Shown here piece after piece: positions 44,367 to 53,741 of a stretch of DNA of 64,000 nucleotides (within the stretch, counting starts at the first letter, position 1; each line of letters begins with the position of its first letter). Below the pieces are notes generated by a model, which made no database searches, was not told the origin of the DNA, and was given only the letters and a program-made list of their open reading frames with translations. Position numbers and translations under genes: made by a program. The DNA is from Novosphingobium sp. Fuku2-ISO-50 (GTDB lineage Bacteria; Pseudomonadota; Alphaproteobacteria; Sphingomonadales; Sphingomonadaceae): assembly GCF_001519055.1 (NCBI RefSeq), contig NZ_KQ954285.1, positions 448,678-512,677 of the forward strand, given 5' to 3'.

Positions 44367-44955
44367 AACGGGTCGCACCCCGGTCGCAGTGTTCATTTCC
44401 GGCAGCGGCACCAACATGGCCGCGCTGCTTTATGCCAGCCGCCTGCCCGACTGCCCCTACCGGATCGCACTGGTCGCCTCGAACAACCCCGAGGCGGGCG
44501 GACTGGCACTCGCCGCCGCCGAAGGCGTGCCGACTTTCGTCCTGCCGCACAAAGGCATGAAACGCGCCGACCATGACGCGGCAATGGAAGCCGCAGTCAT
44601 GGCCAGCGGCGCCCAGGTGATCGCGCTAGCCGGCTATATGCGCATCCTGTCAGCCCCGTTCGTCGAACGCTGGCAGGGCCGGATGATCAACATCCACCCC
44701 AGCCTCCTGCCCAAATACACCGGCCTCGACACCCACGCCCGCGCCATCGCCGCAGGCGACAGCCACGGCGGCTGCACCGTCCATCTGGTCACCGCAGAAC
44801 TCGACGAAGGCCCCCTGCTCGGCCAGATCCCGGTCGCGATCCTGCCCGGCGACACCCCCGACCGCCTCGCCGCCCGCGTCCTGTTCGCCGAACACCAACT
44901 TTACGCCCGCTGCCTCGCCCGGCTGGTTGAAGGCAATACCCAGCCCGATTGGTGA
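44359..44955 (+). CDS. purN: phosphoribosylglycinamide formyltransferase
   Basis: 198 residues. It transfers a formyl group from 10-formyl-tetrahydrofolate to GAR in purine synthesis. [13 protein letters not shown] binds the phosphate; the catalytic triad appears as N and H in [22 protein letters not shown] and D in AELDEGPLL. The start overlaps purM by 8 nt. The 3' half has strong C-ending codon use. A GGAGTC/GACTCC inverted repeat (45032-45049) lies beyond the stop but has no T run. Confidence 0.96.
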   Translation: MPETGRTPVAVFISGSGTNMAALLYASRLPDCPYRIALVASNNPEAGGLALAAAEGVPTFVLPHKGMKRADHDAAMEAAVMASGAQVIALAGYMRILSAPFVERWQGRMINIHPSLLPKYTGLDTHARAIAAGDSHGGCTVHLVTAELDEGPLLGQIPVAILPGDTPDRLAARVLFAEHQLYARCLARLVEGNTQPDW

Positions 44956-45090
44956 CTGCATATCTTGTGCGCTACGGAGCTGCGCCCAAGTCGGCGAAAA
45001 ATCATCGTTGTTGGCGATCCCTGCTACGACTGGAGTCCGGAATGACTCCTATCAACGACAGACCAAGCTTAGCCGACATGGAGGGACCAG

Positions 45091-45657
45091 CTATGATACT
45101 TTGTAAACAGCGATAATGCGGAATGGTCCCGGCTCGCTATTGGCGAAGTCCCCGTTTTCGACCGCAGATCGTGCCAAGTCAAAATTGTCAAACAAGCAGC
45201 GTGCGTTCGCAGGAAGAGAAGCTGCAAGCCCGTTACAAGAAAGCGGCGAACATTCTGGTCCAGCCCTCACAAAGAACGTCACGACATCATAGCCGCTCAA
45301 TGATACCCGTGTTTGATCGGGTAGAGTCACCTGCGTTGCGAACGATGTTTCAGGTTCGATTGGCTCCCAGCTTTTGGAATCTTCGTTAAATTGGCGCGAA
45401 AACGCCTCGTAATAAAAAAGTTCAAGCGCTTCGGATGGGACACTCAGGCTTTCTGCCGCGTGCCGGACGGCGGCAGGGGAATCGAAGAGCCACCAGCCAT
45501 TGTGTTGCCACAGGTTGATATAGTCCCCGAAATTCGCCGACACGCAACCACTTAACGAATGAACGAATCGAACCTGTGGGGACTTCATCCAAGCAGGGGC
45601 AGGTGTGGTTACGGCCTTGAGCATATAGCCCAGCGGGATCATGGTGTCGTCGGTCAT
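45091..45657 (-). CDS. hypothetical protein, possible leaderless start
   Basis: 188 residues without signal peptide or membrane helix, rich in aromatic residues (YINLWQHNGWWLFDSPAAVRHAAESL; ALELFYYEAFSRQF). No family is recognised. TAATAT lies 7-8 nt before the ATG on the minus strand and no ribosome-binding site is seen, so the mRNA may be leaderless. Base composition is AT-richer than in purN and ndk nearby, which suggests acquisition. Neighbouring DNA on both sides is gene-poor. Confidence 0.6.
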   Translation of the reverse strand: MTDDTMIPLGYMLKAVTTPAPAWMKSPQVRFVHSLSGCVSANFGDYINLWQHNGWWLFDSPAAVRHAAESLSVPSEALELFYYEAFSRQFNEDSKSWEPIEPETSFATQVTLPDQTRVSLSGYDVVTFFVRAGPECSPLSCNGLAASLPANARCLFDNFDLARSAVENGDFANSEPGPFRIIAVYKVS

Positions 45658-45896
45658 AGGGCAATATTAGCACCAAGCCCGCCCTAAATGTAGGTTTTCA
45701 GTTCTGTCGCTACTCAAACCCCTGCCCAGTGAACGTATGGCGGGTTTTAACGAATGGCATCGCCCGGATGAACGACCGCTCTGGAGCGCAAAGCTGACGT
45801 TCAAATGCACGATCGAAAGCGCGTTGCAGCGTAACGCCGCCTTTCGCACCATCGCTCTCAAAACCGCCACGCACGCAGCGAGCATCCCAACGCCGC
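45658..45896. other. gene-poor stretch, possible decayed or dispersed repeat
   Basis: About 240 nt without a supportable gene. Overlapping short open frames on both strands read as plausible but unrelated peptides, as seen in decayed or dispersed repeats. I cannot identify ends, direct repeats or a transposase remnant. It separates two hypothetical genes in the AT-richer part of the window. Confidence 0.3.
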
Positions 45897-46136
45897 TTAA
45901 ATCTCACTCCCTTCCACCACCGGGCGGCTTTCGCGCGTCGCGCGATAGCGGATGGTGGGATCGTTGGGGTCGGCGGAGATGAGCACGTGGTCGGGGTGGA
46001 CTTCGATCAGGGTGCCGACGAAGGGCATGCCGTCGAGGCTGCCGGTGACGCGATAGCTGACCATGTCGCCGGGTTTGAACGTGGCGGCGTCAAAATTGAA
46101 TTCGAATGGGCATGCGCCCTCTCCCATGCCCATCAT
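45897..46136 (-). CDS. small conserved-looking hypothetical protein
   Basis: 79 residues beginning MMGMGEGACPFEFNFDAATFKPGDMVSYRVTGSLDGMPFVGTLIEVHPDHVLISAD in continuous beta-strand-like pattern. This could be a small beta-barrel such as an SH3-like fold (GDMVSYRV...GTLIEVHPDHVLI resembles such strands). No family is recognised. It ends with charged residues (ATRESRPVVEGSEI). No signal peptide. It is separated from ndk by a terminator. Confidence 0.6.
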   Translation of the reverse strand: MMGMGEGACPFEFNFDAATFKPGDMVSYRVTGSLDGMPFVGTLIEVHPDHVLISADPNDPTIRYRATRESRPVVEGSEI

Positions 46137-46203
46137 GTCAGGCCCGCTCCCGCTTTTGGTGTTTCAGCGGGCGATTAAACCATGCCTTGCCTGACTTGCG
46201 CAA

Positions 46204-46231
46204 CAAAAAGGGGGCCACGGCGGGCCCCCTT
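46204..46231 (-). terminator. rho-independent terminator of ndk
   Basis: On the minus strand GGGGGCCC, a short loop and GGCCCCC are followed by TTTTT. It lies 27 nt after the ndk stop codon and should end the pepA-holC-ndk side transcript. Confidence 0.85.
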
Positions 46232-46257
46232 CGTCATCATCGCTGATGCGCCGGTGT

Positions 46258-46680
46258 TCAGCCGACGATTTCTTCGGGCTTGAAGAAGTACGCGATTTCG
46301 ATCGCGGCGTTTTCTTCCGAATCCGAACCGTGGACCGAGTTGGCTTCGATCGATTCGGCGAATTCCTTGCGGATCGTGCCCGCGTCGGCATTGGCCGGGT
46401 TGGTCGCGCCCATCACGTCGCGGTTGCGCTTCACGGCGTCTTCGCCTTCAAGCACCTGGACCACGACCGGGCCCGAGATCATGAATTCGACGAGATCGTT
46501 GAAGAACGGGCGTTCGGCATGGACCGCGTAAAAGCCTTCGGCCTGTTCGCGGGTGAGGTGAAGCCGCTTCGAGGCAACGACGCGCAGACCGGCTTCTTCA
46601 AGCTTTGCAGTCACGGCGCCGGTCAGATTGCGGCGGGTGGCGTCGGGCTTGATGATCGAAAACGTGCGGGTAACCGCCAT
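46258..46680 (-). CDS. ndk: nucleoside diphosphate kinase
   Basis: 140 residues from the ATG at 46680; the frame stays open upstream to 47052 but that is shadow of hol[14 protein letters not shown], the [35 protein letters not shown] segment with the phospho-acceptor His in NSVHGSDS (about 117), and the FFKPEEI end are diagnostic. It balances nucleoside triphosphates through a phosphohistidine. A terminator follows. Confidence 0.97.
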   Translation of the reverse strand: MAVTRTFSIIKPDATRRNLTGAVTAKLEEAGLRVVASKRLHLTREQAEGFYAVHAERPFFNDLVEFMISGPVVVQVLEGEDAVKRNRDVMGATNPANADAGTIRKEFAESIEANSVHGSDSEENAAIEIAYFFKPEEIVG

Positions 46681-46786
46681 GGTACAGATCCTTGCAATGG
46701 AAAATCGGGATTGGGGCCAACGCGGGCGACCCATGGGCGCGGCCCCTAGCCGGGAACGCCGGAAATCGCAAGGCAGGGCACAGGCC

Positions 46787-47221
46787 TCACGGCCCTTCGC
46801 GCCACTTTCCGCCATCCTGCCGCCAATAGCGCCGCTCGACGCCTTCGCGCTGGCCCAGCAGGCGCCAGGTCCGGCGCGCATCGTCGATCCGTTCGGGCGG
46901 AAACAGCAGGAACACGCGCTCCATCCCCTCCGTCTCGCGCCATTGCCCATCGGCCAGCACGCAATAGCGCGCACCATTGGCGGCCTGCGTCTCTGCGCCG
47001 AGCAGAATCGGCTGACGCGCGTCATGCGCCCCGCCGGCATAGCCATGGGCAAGGAACGAATCCGCGACGCGCTGCCACAGCGCGGCGCTGATCCGCCCCA
47101 ATTGCGCAGGATCGTCGGACACCACCAGCAACCGCTCGCCCGCGCCCAGCGTGCTGCGCGCGAGCAACGGCACCACCAGTTCGGCGGGGTCGCGGGTCAG
47201 TTGATAGAAATCGACGCGCAT
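46787..47221 (-). CDS. holC: DNA polymerase III chi subunit
   Basis: 144 residues, complete chi domain: [37 protein letters not shown] at the start, and [28 protein letters not shown] in the centre. Chi links the clamp loader to SSB in the replisome. It starts 23 nt after pepA, a neighbourhood shared with enterobacteria (pepA-holC). Cytoplasmic. Confidence 0.9.
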   Translation of the reverse strand: MRVDFYQLTRDPAELVVPLLARSTLGAGERLLVVSDDPAQLGRISAALWQRVADSFLAHGYAGGAHDARQPILLGAETQAANGARYCVLADGQWRETEGMERVFLLFPPERIDDARRTWRLLGQREGVERRYWRQDGGKWREGP

Positions 47222-47244
47222 CGCCGCCGGACCGTATTCCCCGA

Positions 47245-48702
47245 TCAGGCCTCCAGCACGTCGCGGACATAGCGATCGAGCAGGCGCACGCCAAACCCGG
47301 TCGCGCCCTTGCCGTGGGTAGCCCCCGGCTTGTCCGCCCAGACCATGCCCGCGATATCGAGATGCGCCCAGGCGACGCCTTCGTTGATAAACCGCTGCAG
47401 GAACTGCGCCGCCGTGATCGATCCGCCGAGCCGCGGCCCGACATTCTTCATGTCAGCAATCGGGCTGTCGATCAGCTTGTCATAGGCCGGGCCCATCGGG
47501 AAACGCCACAGCTTGTCGCCGCTGGCCTTGCCCGCCGTATCGAGCTGGCTGGCGAGCAGATCGTCATTGGCAAACATCCCGCCATATTCGGTGCCCAGCG
47601 AAACCATGATCGCGCCGGTCAGCGTGGCCAGATCGACAATCGTCGCCGGGGCATAGGTCTGCTGCACCCAGGTCAGCACGTCACACAGCACCAGTCGCCC
47701 TTCGGCATCGGTGTTGATCACTTCGATCGTCTGCCCCGACAGGCTGGTGACGACATCGCCGGGCCGCTGCGCATTGCCGTCGGGCATGTTTTCGACGAGG
47801 CCGACGACGCCGATCACATCGGCCTCTGCCTTGCGCAGCGCCAGCGTCAGCAGCGCGCCCGCGACTGCCGCCGCGCCGCCCATGTCCCACTTCATGTCTT
47901 CCATCCCGCCGGCGGGCTTGATCGAGATGCCCCCGGTGTCGAATGTCACGCCCTTGCCCACGAACGCGGTCGGGCGAGAGCCCGCGCGCCCTTTCCAGCG
48001 CAGCGCGAGCACGCGCGCCTCGCGCACGGAGCCTTGCGCCACGCCGAGCAGCGCGCCCATGCCGAGCGCTTCCAGCTCGCCCTTGTCGAGCACGACGACG
48101 TCGACCCCGGTCCCGGCGAAGCGCTTCGCGCAGCGTTCGACGAAGCTTTCGGGATAGATCACGTTGGCGGGCTCGGTGACCAGTTCGCGCGTGAATTCGA
48201 CGCCCGCGGCCAGCGCCGCTTCGGTCTGCCACAGCGCTTCGGTGCCTTCGGGCGCGTCGATTGCGACGATCCGTTCGAGCGAGGGCTTCTGCTCGTCGGT
48301 CAGCCGCGTCTTGTAGACATCATAGCGCCAGCCGCGCAGCCGCGCGCCGAGCAGGACCGAGGTCGCTTCGTTGGCGGTCAGCGCGCTGCCCGCGAAATCG
48401 ATACCCAGCGCGGGCTCGCCCGACGTCAGGTATTTCGCCACCAGCGCGCCGCCTGCGCGTTCCAGCGCGGCGATCCGGTCGGCCCCCGTCGCACGGCCGA
48501 TACCGGCCAGCGCGAGGCGCGTCAGACCGCCTTCGCCGGGCACGAACGCTTCGAACACCTGGCCCGTCTTGCCCGAAAAACGGCTCGCCACGGCGGCTTC
48601 GCGCACCGGCTCGGCCAGGTCTGCGGGCAGAGTGCCTTCGCCGACCAGACGGGCGACCAGGCGAGGGCGGGCAATCCCTGCAGAAGCGAAAACGATGGTC
48701 AT
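47245..48702 (-). CDS. pepA: leucyl aminopeptidase (M17)
   Basis: 485 residues from the ATG at 48702 with AGGAG seven nt upstream; the frame extends to 48774 without a site. The C-terminal catalytic domain has metal ligands in VGKGVTFDTGGISIKPAGGMEDMKWDMGGAAAV (in two parts, about 250-282) and NTDAEGRLVLCDVLTW (about 333). It is a dinuclear zinc or manganese hexamer cleaving N-terminal residues from peptides. In enterobacteria PepA also binds DNA. It is divergent from lptD with about 130 nt between them. Confidence 0.95.
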   Translation of the reverse strand: MTIVFASAGIARPRLVARLVGEGTLPADLAEPVREAAVASRFSGKTGQVFEAFVPGEGGLTRLALAGIGRATGADRIAALERAGGALVAKYLTSGEPALGIDFAGSALTANEATSVLLGARLRGWRYDVYKTRLTDEQKPSLERIVAIDAPEGTEALWQTEAALAAGVEFTRELVTEPANVIYPESFVERCAKRFAGTGVDVVVLDKGELEALGMGALLGVAQGSVREARVLALRWKGRAGSRPTAFVGKGVTFDTGGISIKPAGGMEDMKWDMGGAAAVAGALLTLALRKAEADVIGVVGLVENMPDGNAQRPGDVVTSLSGQTIEVINTDAEGRLVLCDVLTWVQQTYAPATIVDLATLTGAIMVSLGTEYGGMFANDDLLASQLDTAGKASGDKLWRFPMGPAYDKLIDSPIADMKNVGPRLGGSITAAQFLQRFINEGVAWAHLDIAGMVWADKPGATHGKGATGFGVRLLDRYVRDVLEA

Positions 48703-48834
48703 GCAAAAACTCCTGATCGGCAGCGCCATGGCCCGGCCCGGGCCCCGGGCGGGCCATGGCGATCCGCCGGGCATGCGGACATTACCGGAATTGTGGGTTT
48801 GCAGTTAAGCCGCACCGGTGCGATAGGCAAGCGC

Positions 48835-51171
48835 ATGCGACCCCTGACGCGGCCCCAGCCGCAAGCCTTTTCCATGCGCTTGCGAGCGCGCCGTTCCACT
48901 GCATGCCTTGCCTTGTTGGGCATGACCGGGCTCTTGCCCGCGTTCGAGGCGGCGCATGCGGCTGCGCCTGCGGCCGATTCGCCCCCCGCCGCGCCAGCCG
49001 ATCCCCAGCAGGCCGCACCCGATGCGAAGACCGAGCCGGCCGCGACCGATCTGGTCCGTTTTGCCGCCGACAAAGTCAGCTATGATCACGACACCGACGT
49101 GATCACCGCCTCGGGCAACGTGGTAATGCGGCGCGATGCGCAATCGCTGCGTGCCGAAACGGTTACATGGAACCGCAAGACCGGCGCCATCCAGGCCACC
49201 GGCAATATCCGCTTCGTCGACGAAGACGGCGATGTGCTCTATGGCGATCACATCGATCTGACCGATCAGTTCAAGGCCGGCGCGACGCAGGACTTGTTGC
49301 TCGTCCTGCGCGAAGGCGGGCGCATGGCGGCCCGCTCCGGCGAGCGCGACGATGCCGGGCGCATCGTGCTCCATCAGGTCGCCTACAGCGGTTGCGAAGT
49401 GGTCGATGATGCAGGCTGCCCGCGGCAGCCGAGCTGGGAATTGACCGCCGTGCGCGTGGCCTATGATCCGGAAAAGAAGACCGTGCGCTATTACGGAGCA
49501 AAGCTGCGCGTGTTCGGCGTCCCGCTGCTGCCGCTGCCGGGTCTGAGCCATCCGTCGGATTTCCGCGCCGCATCGGGCTTCCTGATACCGACATTCAGCC
49601 TGTCGTCGTCAAACGGCGCCGAGATCAGCAACACGTTTTATTGGCGGCTTGCCGCCAACCGCGACTTGTCGGTCACCGGCACGCTATTTTCCAAATCGCT
49701 GCCGATGGTTTCGGCGCACTATCGCCAATTGACCGACAAGGGCGCGTTTCAGGTCAACGGCTATCTGACGTACAGCCGCCAGACCGATGCCGCCACCAAT
49801 GCGAACGGCGGGCTGGTCTCTGCCGGAAACGGCGATTTCACGATGCGCGGCTATCTCGAAGCCAACGGCCGCTTCGAACTGGGCAACGACTGGAGCCTGA
49901 CCGCGTCGGGCCGCTATGTCTCCGACCGCACGTTCCTGCTGCGTTATGACCTGTCGTCCGACACGCGGCTGCGTTCGACGTTCAATCTCGAACACATCAA
50001 TCAGGACAGCTATTTCAGCTTTGCCGGATGGGCGATCCAGGCGATCGGCACCAACGATTTCGCCAACAAACAGCCGCTGGCGCTGCCCAGCATCGACTAC
50101 CGCCAGCGTTTCGACATGCCCGGCGTCGGCGGAAAGCTGGAAGTGGAAGTCAATTCGCTGGCGCTGACCCGCACCAACGGGCAGGACACGCAACGCGCGC
50201 TGGCCCGTGCGCAATGGGATCTGCGCACGATCACGTCGGGCGGGCAAGTCCTGACGCTGACCGCGCTCTTGCGCGGCGACATCTATCACAGCAGCGATAA
50301 CCTGCTGACCACCAATCCGATCTATCAAGGCCTGCCCGGATGGCAGGCGCGCGGCATCGCGACGATTGCCGCCGATGTCAAATGGCCCTTTGCGGGCGAG
50401 TTTCTGGGCGGAACGCAAGTGCTGACCCCCGAAGTGCAGTTCGTCGCCACGCCGCGTTTGCGCAACCTTGCCATCCCGGACGAGGATTCGCGCGCGATCG
50501 AGCTGGAGACGGACAACATCTTTTCGCTCAACCGCTATCCCGGCTATGACCGGGTCGGCGACGGGTTGCGCGTGACGTATGGCGTCGACTGGCGGTTCGA
50601 CCGGCCCGGCTGGCGCGCTTCGGCAACCCTTGCACAATCCTATCGTTCGTTCGACGAAACCAGCATCGTGCCGGTCGGAACCGGCCTCGCCACGCGGTTT
50701 TCCGACGTGGTCGGCCGCGCCGAAGTACGGTTTCGCGACATCGTCCAACTGACCGAACGGTTTCAGCTCGACAAGGCCACATTCCAACTGCGCCGCAACG
50801 AATTCGACGCGACCATCGGCAGCCACCGCACCTATGTCGAAATTGGCTATATCGCGCTCAACCGCAGCATTCCGCTGTCCTATGAAGATCTTCAGGACAG
50901 CAAGGAGCTGCGCGTTTCGGCCCGCGCCGCCTTTGCCCATTACTGGTCGCTGTTCGGCTCGGGGATTGTCAATCTGACGTCCAAGGCCGATAATCCGGTC
51001 AACGGAGCGAACGGGTTCCAGATGATCCGCCATCGGCTTGGCCTTGCCTATACCGACGGCTGCCTCGACCTCGCCTTCACCTGGCGGCGCGACTATGTCA
51101 CCACCGGCGACGCGGTGCGCGGCAACTCTTATGCGCTGACGTTGTCGCTGAAAAATATCGGGACACGGTAA
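48835..51171 (+). CDS. lptD: LptD, LPS outer membrane assembly protein
   Basis: 778 residues from the ATG at 48835 (TAGG seven nt upstream); M14 is an alternative. The signal peptide ends near AAHAAA. An OstA/LptA-like jellyroll occupies about 75-190 (VSYDHDTDVITASGNVVMRRDAQSLRAETVTWNRKTG in two parts), then the LptD barrel domain (PSDFRAASGFLIPTFSLSSSNG onward). With LptE it inserts LPS in the outer leaflet. It heads the lptD-surA-pdxA-rsmA cluster. The expected disulfide cysteines include CEVVDDAGC. Confidence 0.95.
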   Translation: MRPLTRPQPQAFSMRLRARRSTACLALLGMTGLLPAFEAAHAAAPAADSPPAAPADPQQAAPDAKTEPAATDLVRFAADKVSYDHDTDVITASGNVVMRRDAQSLRAETVTWNRKTGAIQATGNIRFVDEDGDVLYGDHIDLTDQFKAGATQDLLLVLREGGRMAARSGERDDAGRIVLHQVAYSGCEVVDDAGCPRQPSWELTAVRVAYDPEKKTVRYYGAKLRVFGVPLLPLPGLSHPSDFRAASGFLIPTFSLSSSNGAEISNTFYWRLAANRDLSVTGTLFSKSLPMVSAHYRQLTDKGAFQVNGYLTYSRQTDAATNANGGLVSAGNGDFTMRGYLEANGRFELGNDWSLTASGRYVSDRTFLLRYDLSSDTRLRSTFNLEHINQDSYFSFAGWAIQAIGTNDFANKQPLALPSIDYRQRFDMPGVGGKLEVEVNSLALTRTNGQDTQRALARAQWDLRTITSGGQVLTLTALLRGDIYHSSDNLLTTNPIYQGLPGWQARGIATIAADVKWPFAGEFLGGTQVLTPEVQFVATPRLRNLAIPDEDSRAIELETDNIFSLNRYPGYDRVGDGLRVTYGVDWRFDRPGWRASATLAQSYRSFDETSIVPVGTGLATRFSDVVGRAEVRFRDIVQLTERFQLDKATFQLRRNEFDATIGSHRTYVEIGYIALNRSIPLSYEDLQDSKELRVSARAAFAHYWSLFGSGIVNLTSKADNPVNGANGFQMIRHRLGLAYTDGCLDLAFTWRRDYVTTGDAVRGNSYALTLSLKNIGTR

Positions 51172-51342
51172 TGGTGCGGCTCGCTTCGGGTTTTTGCTGC
51201 GGGAAAACTTCCCTCCCTGCGGCAAAGGCGCTATCGCCCTCGTCACTCAGCGTGGGTTAAGCCGGTTTTGGCACAATTCGGCAATGCCCCAGGCCAGATC
51301 TTGCACCCTGCCGGGTGCAACCAACAGGATTGATCGACTGTC

Positions 51343-52728
51343 ATGACGTCCGCATTTCGTTTGCTGCCTGTTTCGACGCCGGTCTCGCTGCGATTGACGC
51401 TGTTGCTGGGGCTTGCCGTGGCGGCCATGCCCGCACGCGCGCAAGACGCGGCCCCGCCGCCCCCGCCCGCCTCGACCGATTCCGAGGGCAATCTCAATCT
51501 GCCCAGCAATCCGCAGTTCTTTGGCAAGATGGACCCCAACCATCGCCACGCCACCGCGATCGTCAACGGCGAGATCATCACCGGCACCGACATCGATCAG
51601 CGCTATGCCCTGTTTGCCAATGCCAACGCCGGCAAGCTGAGCCCCGAAGAACAAGACCGCCTTCGTGCGCAAGTTCTGCGCAACCTGATCGACGAAACGC
51701 TAGAAATCCAGGAAGCCAAAGGCGCCGACATCACCATCGATGACGATGAAGTGAACCAGCGCTTTGCCTATGTCGCGCAACAGAACATGGGCAAGGATCC
51801 GCCCGCGCTCGAAGCCTATCTGACCCAGATCGGCTCGGCGGGCGCCTCGCTCAAGCGCCAGATCCGGGGCGAAATCGCCTGGCAGCGCCTGCTGCGCCGC
51901 AATGTTCAGCCGTTCATCAACGTGTCCGATGCCGAAGTGCGCGAAATGATGGACCGGTTGAAGGCCGCCAAGGGCACCGACGAATACCATCTCGGCGAAA
52001 TCTATCTCGCCGCGACCGACGAGACCAGGACGCAAGTCCACGCCAATGCCGACAAGATCGTCGAACAGCTCAAAAAGGGCGGCAGCTTCGTCGCTTATGC
52101 GCGCCAGTATTCGCAGGCCTCGACCGCTGCGGTCGGCGGCGATCTCGGCTGGATCCGCCTGGCCCAGTTGCCCGCCCAGATCGCCGGCTCTGCCGCGACG
52201 ATGGGCCCGGGTCAGCTTGCCGGACCGATCGAGATCCCCGGCGGCTATTCGATCATCTATGTCATCGACAAGCGCCAGGTGCTGACCGCCGACCCGCGCG
52301 ACGCCGTGCTCAGCCTGAAGCAGATCTCGATCAGCTTTGCCCCCGGCACGCCCGAAAAGGATGCGGCGGTCCGCGCCAGCGGCTTTGCCAAGGCGGTCAA
52401 GGAAATCCACGGCTGCGGCCAGGTCGATGACGCCGCTGCAAAAATCGGCGCCAACGTGGTCGGCAATGACCAGATCAAGGCGCGCGATCTGCCGGTCGCC
52501 TTGCAGGACGCCATCCTCAAGCTCGCCGTGGGCGAAGCGACCCCGCCGTTCGGCTCGGTCGAAGACGGGGTGCGCGTGCTTTTGCTGTGCGGCCGCGACG
52601 ATCCCAAAGTCGATAACGGCCCGAGCTTTGAACAGCTGCAGGGCCAGCTCGAAGACGACCGTGTCAACAAGCGTGCGCAGACCTATTTGCGCGATTTGCG
52701 CCGCGACGCGGTGATCGAATACAACTGA
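51343..52728 (+). CDS. surA: SurA-type periplasmic chaperone/peptidyl-prolyl isomerase
   Basis: 461 residues. The signal peptide ends near MPARAQDA. The SurA N-terminal chaperone domain begins ATAIVNGEIITGTDIDQRYALFANANAGKLS (about 70-100), a parvulin domain lies at about 205-310 (HLGEIYLAATDETRTQ, AVGGDLGWIRLAQLP), and a second C-terminal region carries the helix that packs on the chaperone core. It escorts outer membrane proteins such as LptD to BAM. It is followed by pdxA with 8 nt between. Confidence 0.92.
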   Translation: MTSAFRLLPVSTPVSLRLTLLLGLAVAAMPARAQDAAPPPPPASTDSEGNLNLPSNPQFFGKMDPNHRHATAIVNGEIITGTDIDQRYALFANANAGKLSPEEQDRLRAQVLRNLIDETLEIQEAKGADITIDDDEVNQRFAYVAQQNMGKDPPALEAYLTQIGSAGASLKRQIRGEIAWQRLLRRNVQPFINVSDAEVREMMDRLKAAKGTDEYHLGEIYLAATDETRTQVHANADKIVEQLKKGGSFVAYARQYSQASTAAVGGDLGWIRLAQLPAQIAGSAATMGPGQLAGPIEIPGGYSIIYVIDKRQVLTADPRDAVLSLKQISISFAPGTPEKDAAVRASGFAKAVKEIHGCGQVDDAAAKIGANVVGNDQIKARDLPVALQDAILKLAVGEATPPFGSVEDGVRVLLLCGRDDPKVDNGPSFEQLQGQLEDDRVNKRAQTYLRDLRRDAVIEYN

Positions 52729-52736
52729 GCGCAGTG

Positions 52737-53741
52737 ATGATCCGCCCGCTCGCGCTCAGCATGGGCGATCCCGCCGGCGTCGGCCCCGAACTGGCCGCCG
52801 CCGCCTGGGCGCTGTCGGGCACTGCCGGTCTGCCGCCGTTTTTCGTCGTCGGCTCGCAGCGGATCATCGCAGCGGCGGCAGCGCGGCGCGGCCTCGATGT
52901 CCCGATCGTCGGCATTGCCGCGCCCGATCAGGCGCTCGCGCTGTTTGATACCGCGCTGCCGGTGCTCGACATCGGCGATGGCGCCTATACCCCCGGCGCG
53001 CCCGATGACACCGGCGCCGCGCTCGCGCTCGAAAGCCTGACTCGCGCCACCGCCTTGGCGCGCAGCGGCGCGGCATCCGCGCTGGTTACCGGCCCGATCG
53101 CCAAGAGCCGCCTTGCCCGCGTCGGATTCGACTACCCCGGCCAGACCGAATTCGTCGCCGCCGCCTGCGCCGTGCCTGCGCAAGACGCGGTGATGATGCT
53201 TGCCGGGCCGCACTTGCGCGTCGTGCCCGTCACGGTCCATGTCGCGCTCGCCGATGTCCCGCGCCTTTTGACCACCGGGGTCATCGTCCGCCGCGCCACG
53301 ATCGCCGCCGCCGCGCTCACCCGCGATTTCGGCATTGCAGCCCCCCGTCTCGCGGTCGCCGGGCTCAACCCCCATGCCGGTGAAGACGGCCGCATGGGCC
53401 ACGAAGACGCCGCCATCATCGCGCCTGCGGTCGCAGCGCTCAAGGCCGCCGGGATTGCCGCCACCGGCCCGCTGCCCGCCGACACCATGTTTCACGCCGC
53501 CGCGCGCGAAGCCTATGACGTTGCGATCTGCATGTACCACGATCAGGCGCTGATCCCGATCAAGGTGCTCGATTTCGACGAAGGGGTAAACGTCACGCTC
53601 GGCCTGCCGATCATCCGCACCAGCCCCGACCATGGCACCGCCTTCGGCATCGCCGGAACCGGCACCGCCCGCCCCGGCGCCACGGTCGCCGCGCTGCTGA
53701 TGGCGGGCCAATGCGCCGCGCGCAGGGCCGAAAATGCCTGA
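52737..53741 (+). CDS. pdxA: 4-hydroxythreonine-4-phosphate dehydrogenase
   Basis: 334 residues from the ATG at 52737 (a GTG one codon earlier is possible). PdxA oxidises 4-phosphohydroxythreonine in the DXP-dependent vitamin B6 pathway. SMGDPAGVGPEL, the metal ligands in GLNPHAGEDGRMGHED and CMYHDQALIPIKVLDFDEGVNVTLGLPIIRTSPDHGTAFGIAGTG (in two parts) are clear. It overlaps rsmA by 8 nt. The order surA-pdxA-rsmA is conserved in many proteobacteria. Confidence 0.96.
   Translation: MIRPLALSMGDPAGVGPELAAAAWALSGTAGLPPFFVVGSQRIIAAAAARRGLDVPIVGIAAPDQALALFDTALPVLDIGDGAYTPGAPDDTGAALALESLTRATALARSGAASALVTGPIAKSRLARVGFDYPGQTEFVAAACAVPAQDAVMMLAGPHLRVVPVTVHVALADVPRLLTTGVIVRRATIAAAALTRDFGIAAPRLAVAGLNPHAGEDGRMGHEDAAIIAPAVAALKAAGIAATGPLPADTMFHAAAREAYDVAICMYHDQALIPIKVLDFDEGVNVTLGLPIIRTSPDHGTAFGIAGTGTARPGATVAALLMAGQCAARRAENA

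Noticed and set aside
45737-45982. An 81-aa plus-strand frame in the accessory stretch
   Set aside because: It overlaps the 3' end of the 45897-46136 gene on the other strand and has no ribosome-binding site or recognisable domain.
47314-51171. A 1285-codon open frame covering pepA and lptD
   Set aside because: The first 500 codons are antisense to pepA. LptD begins at 48835 with a signal peptide.
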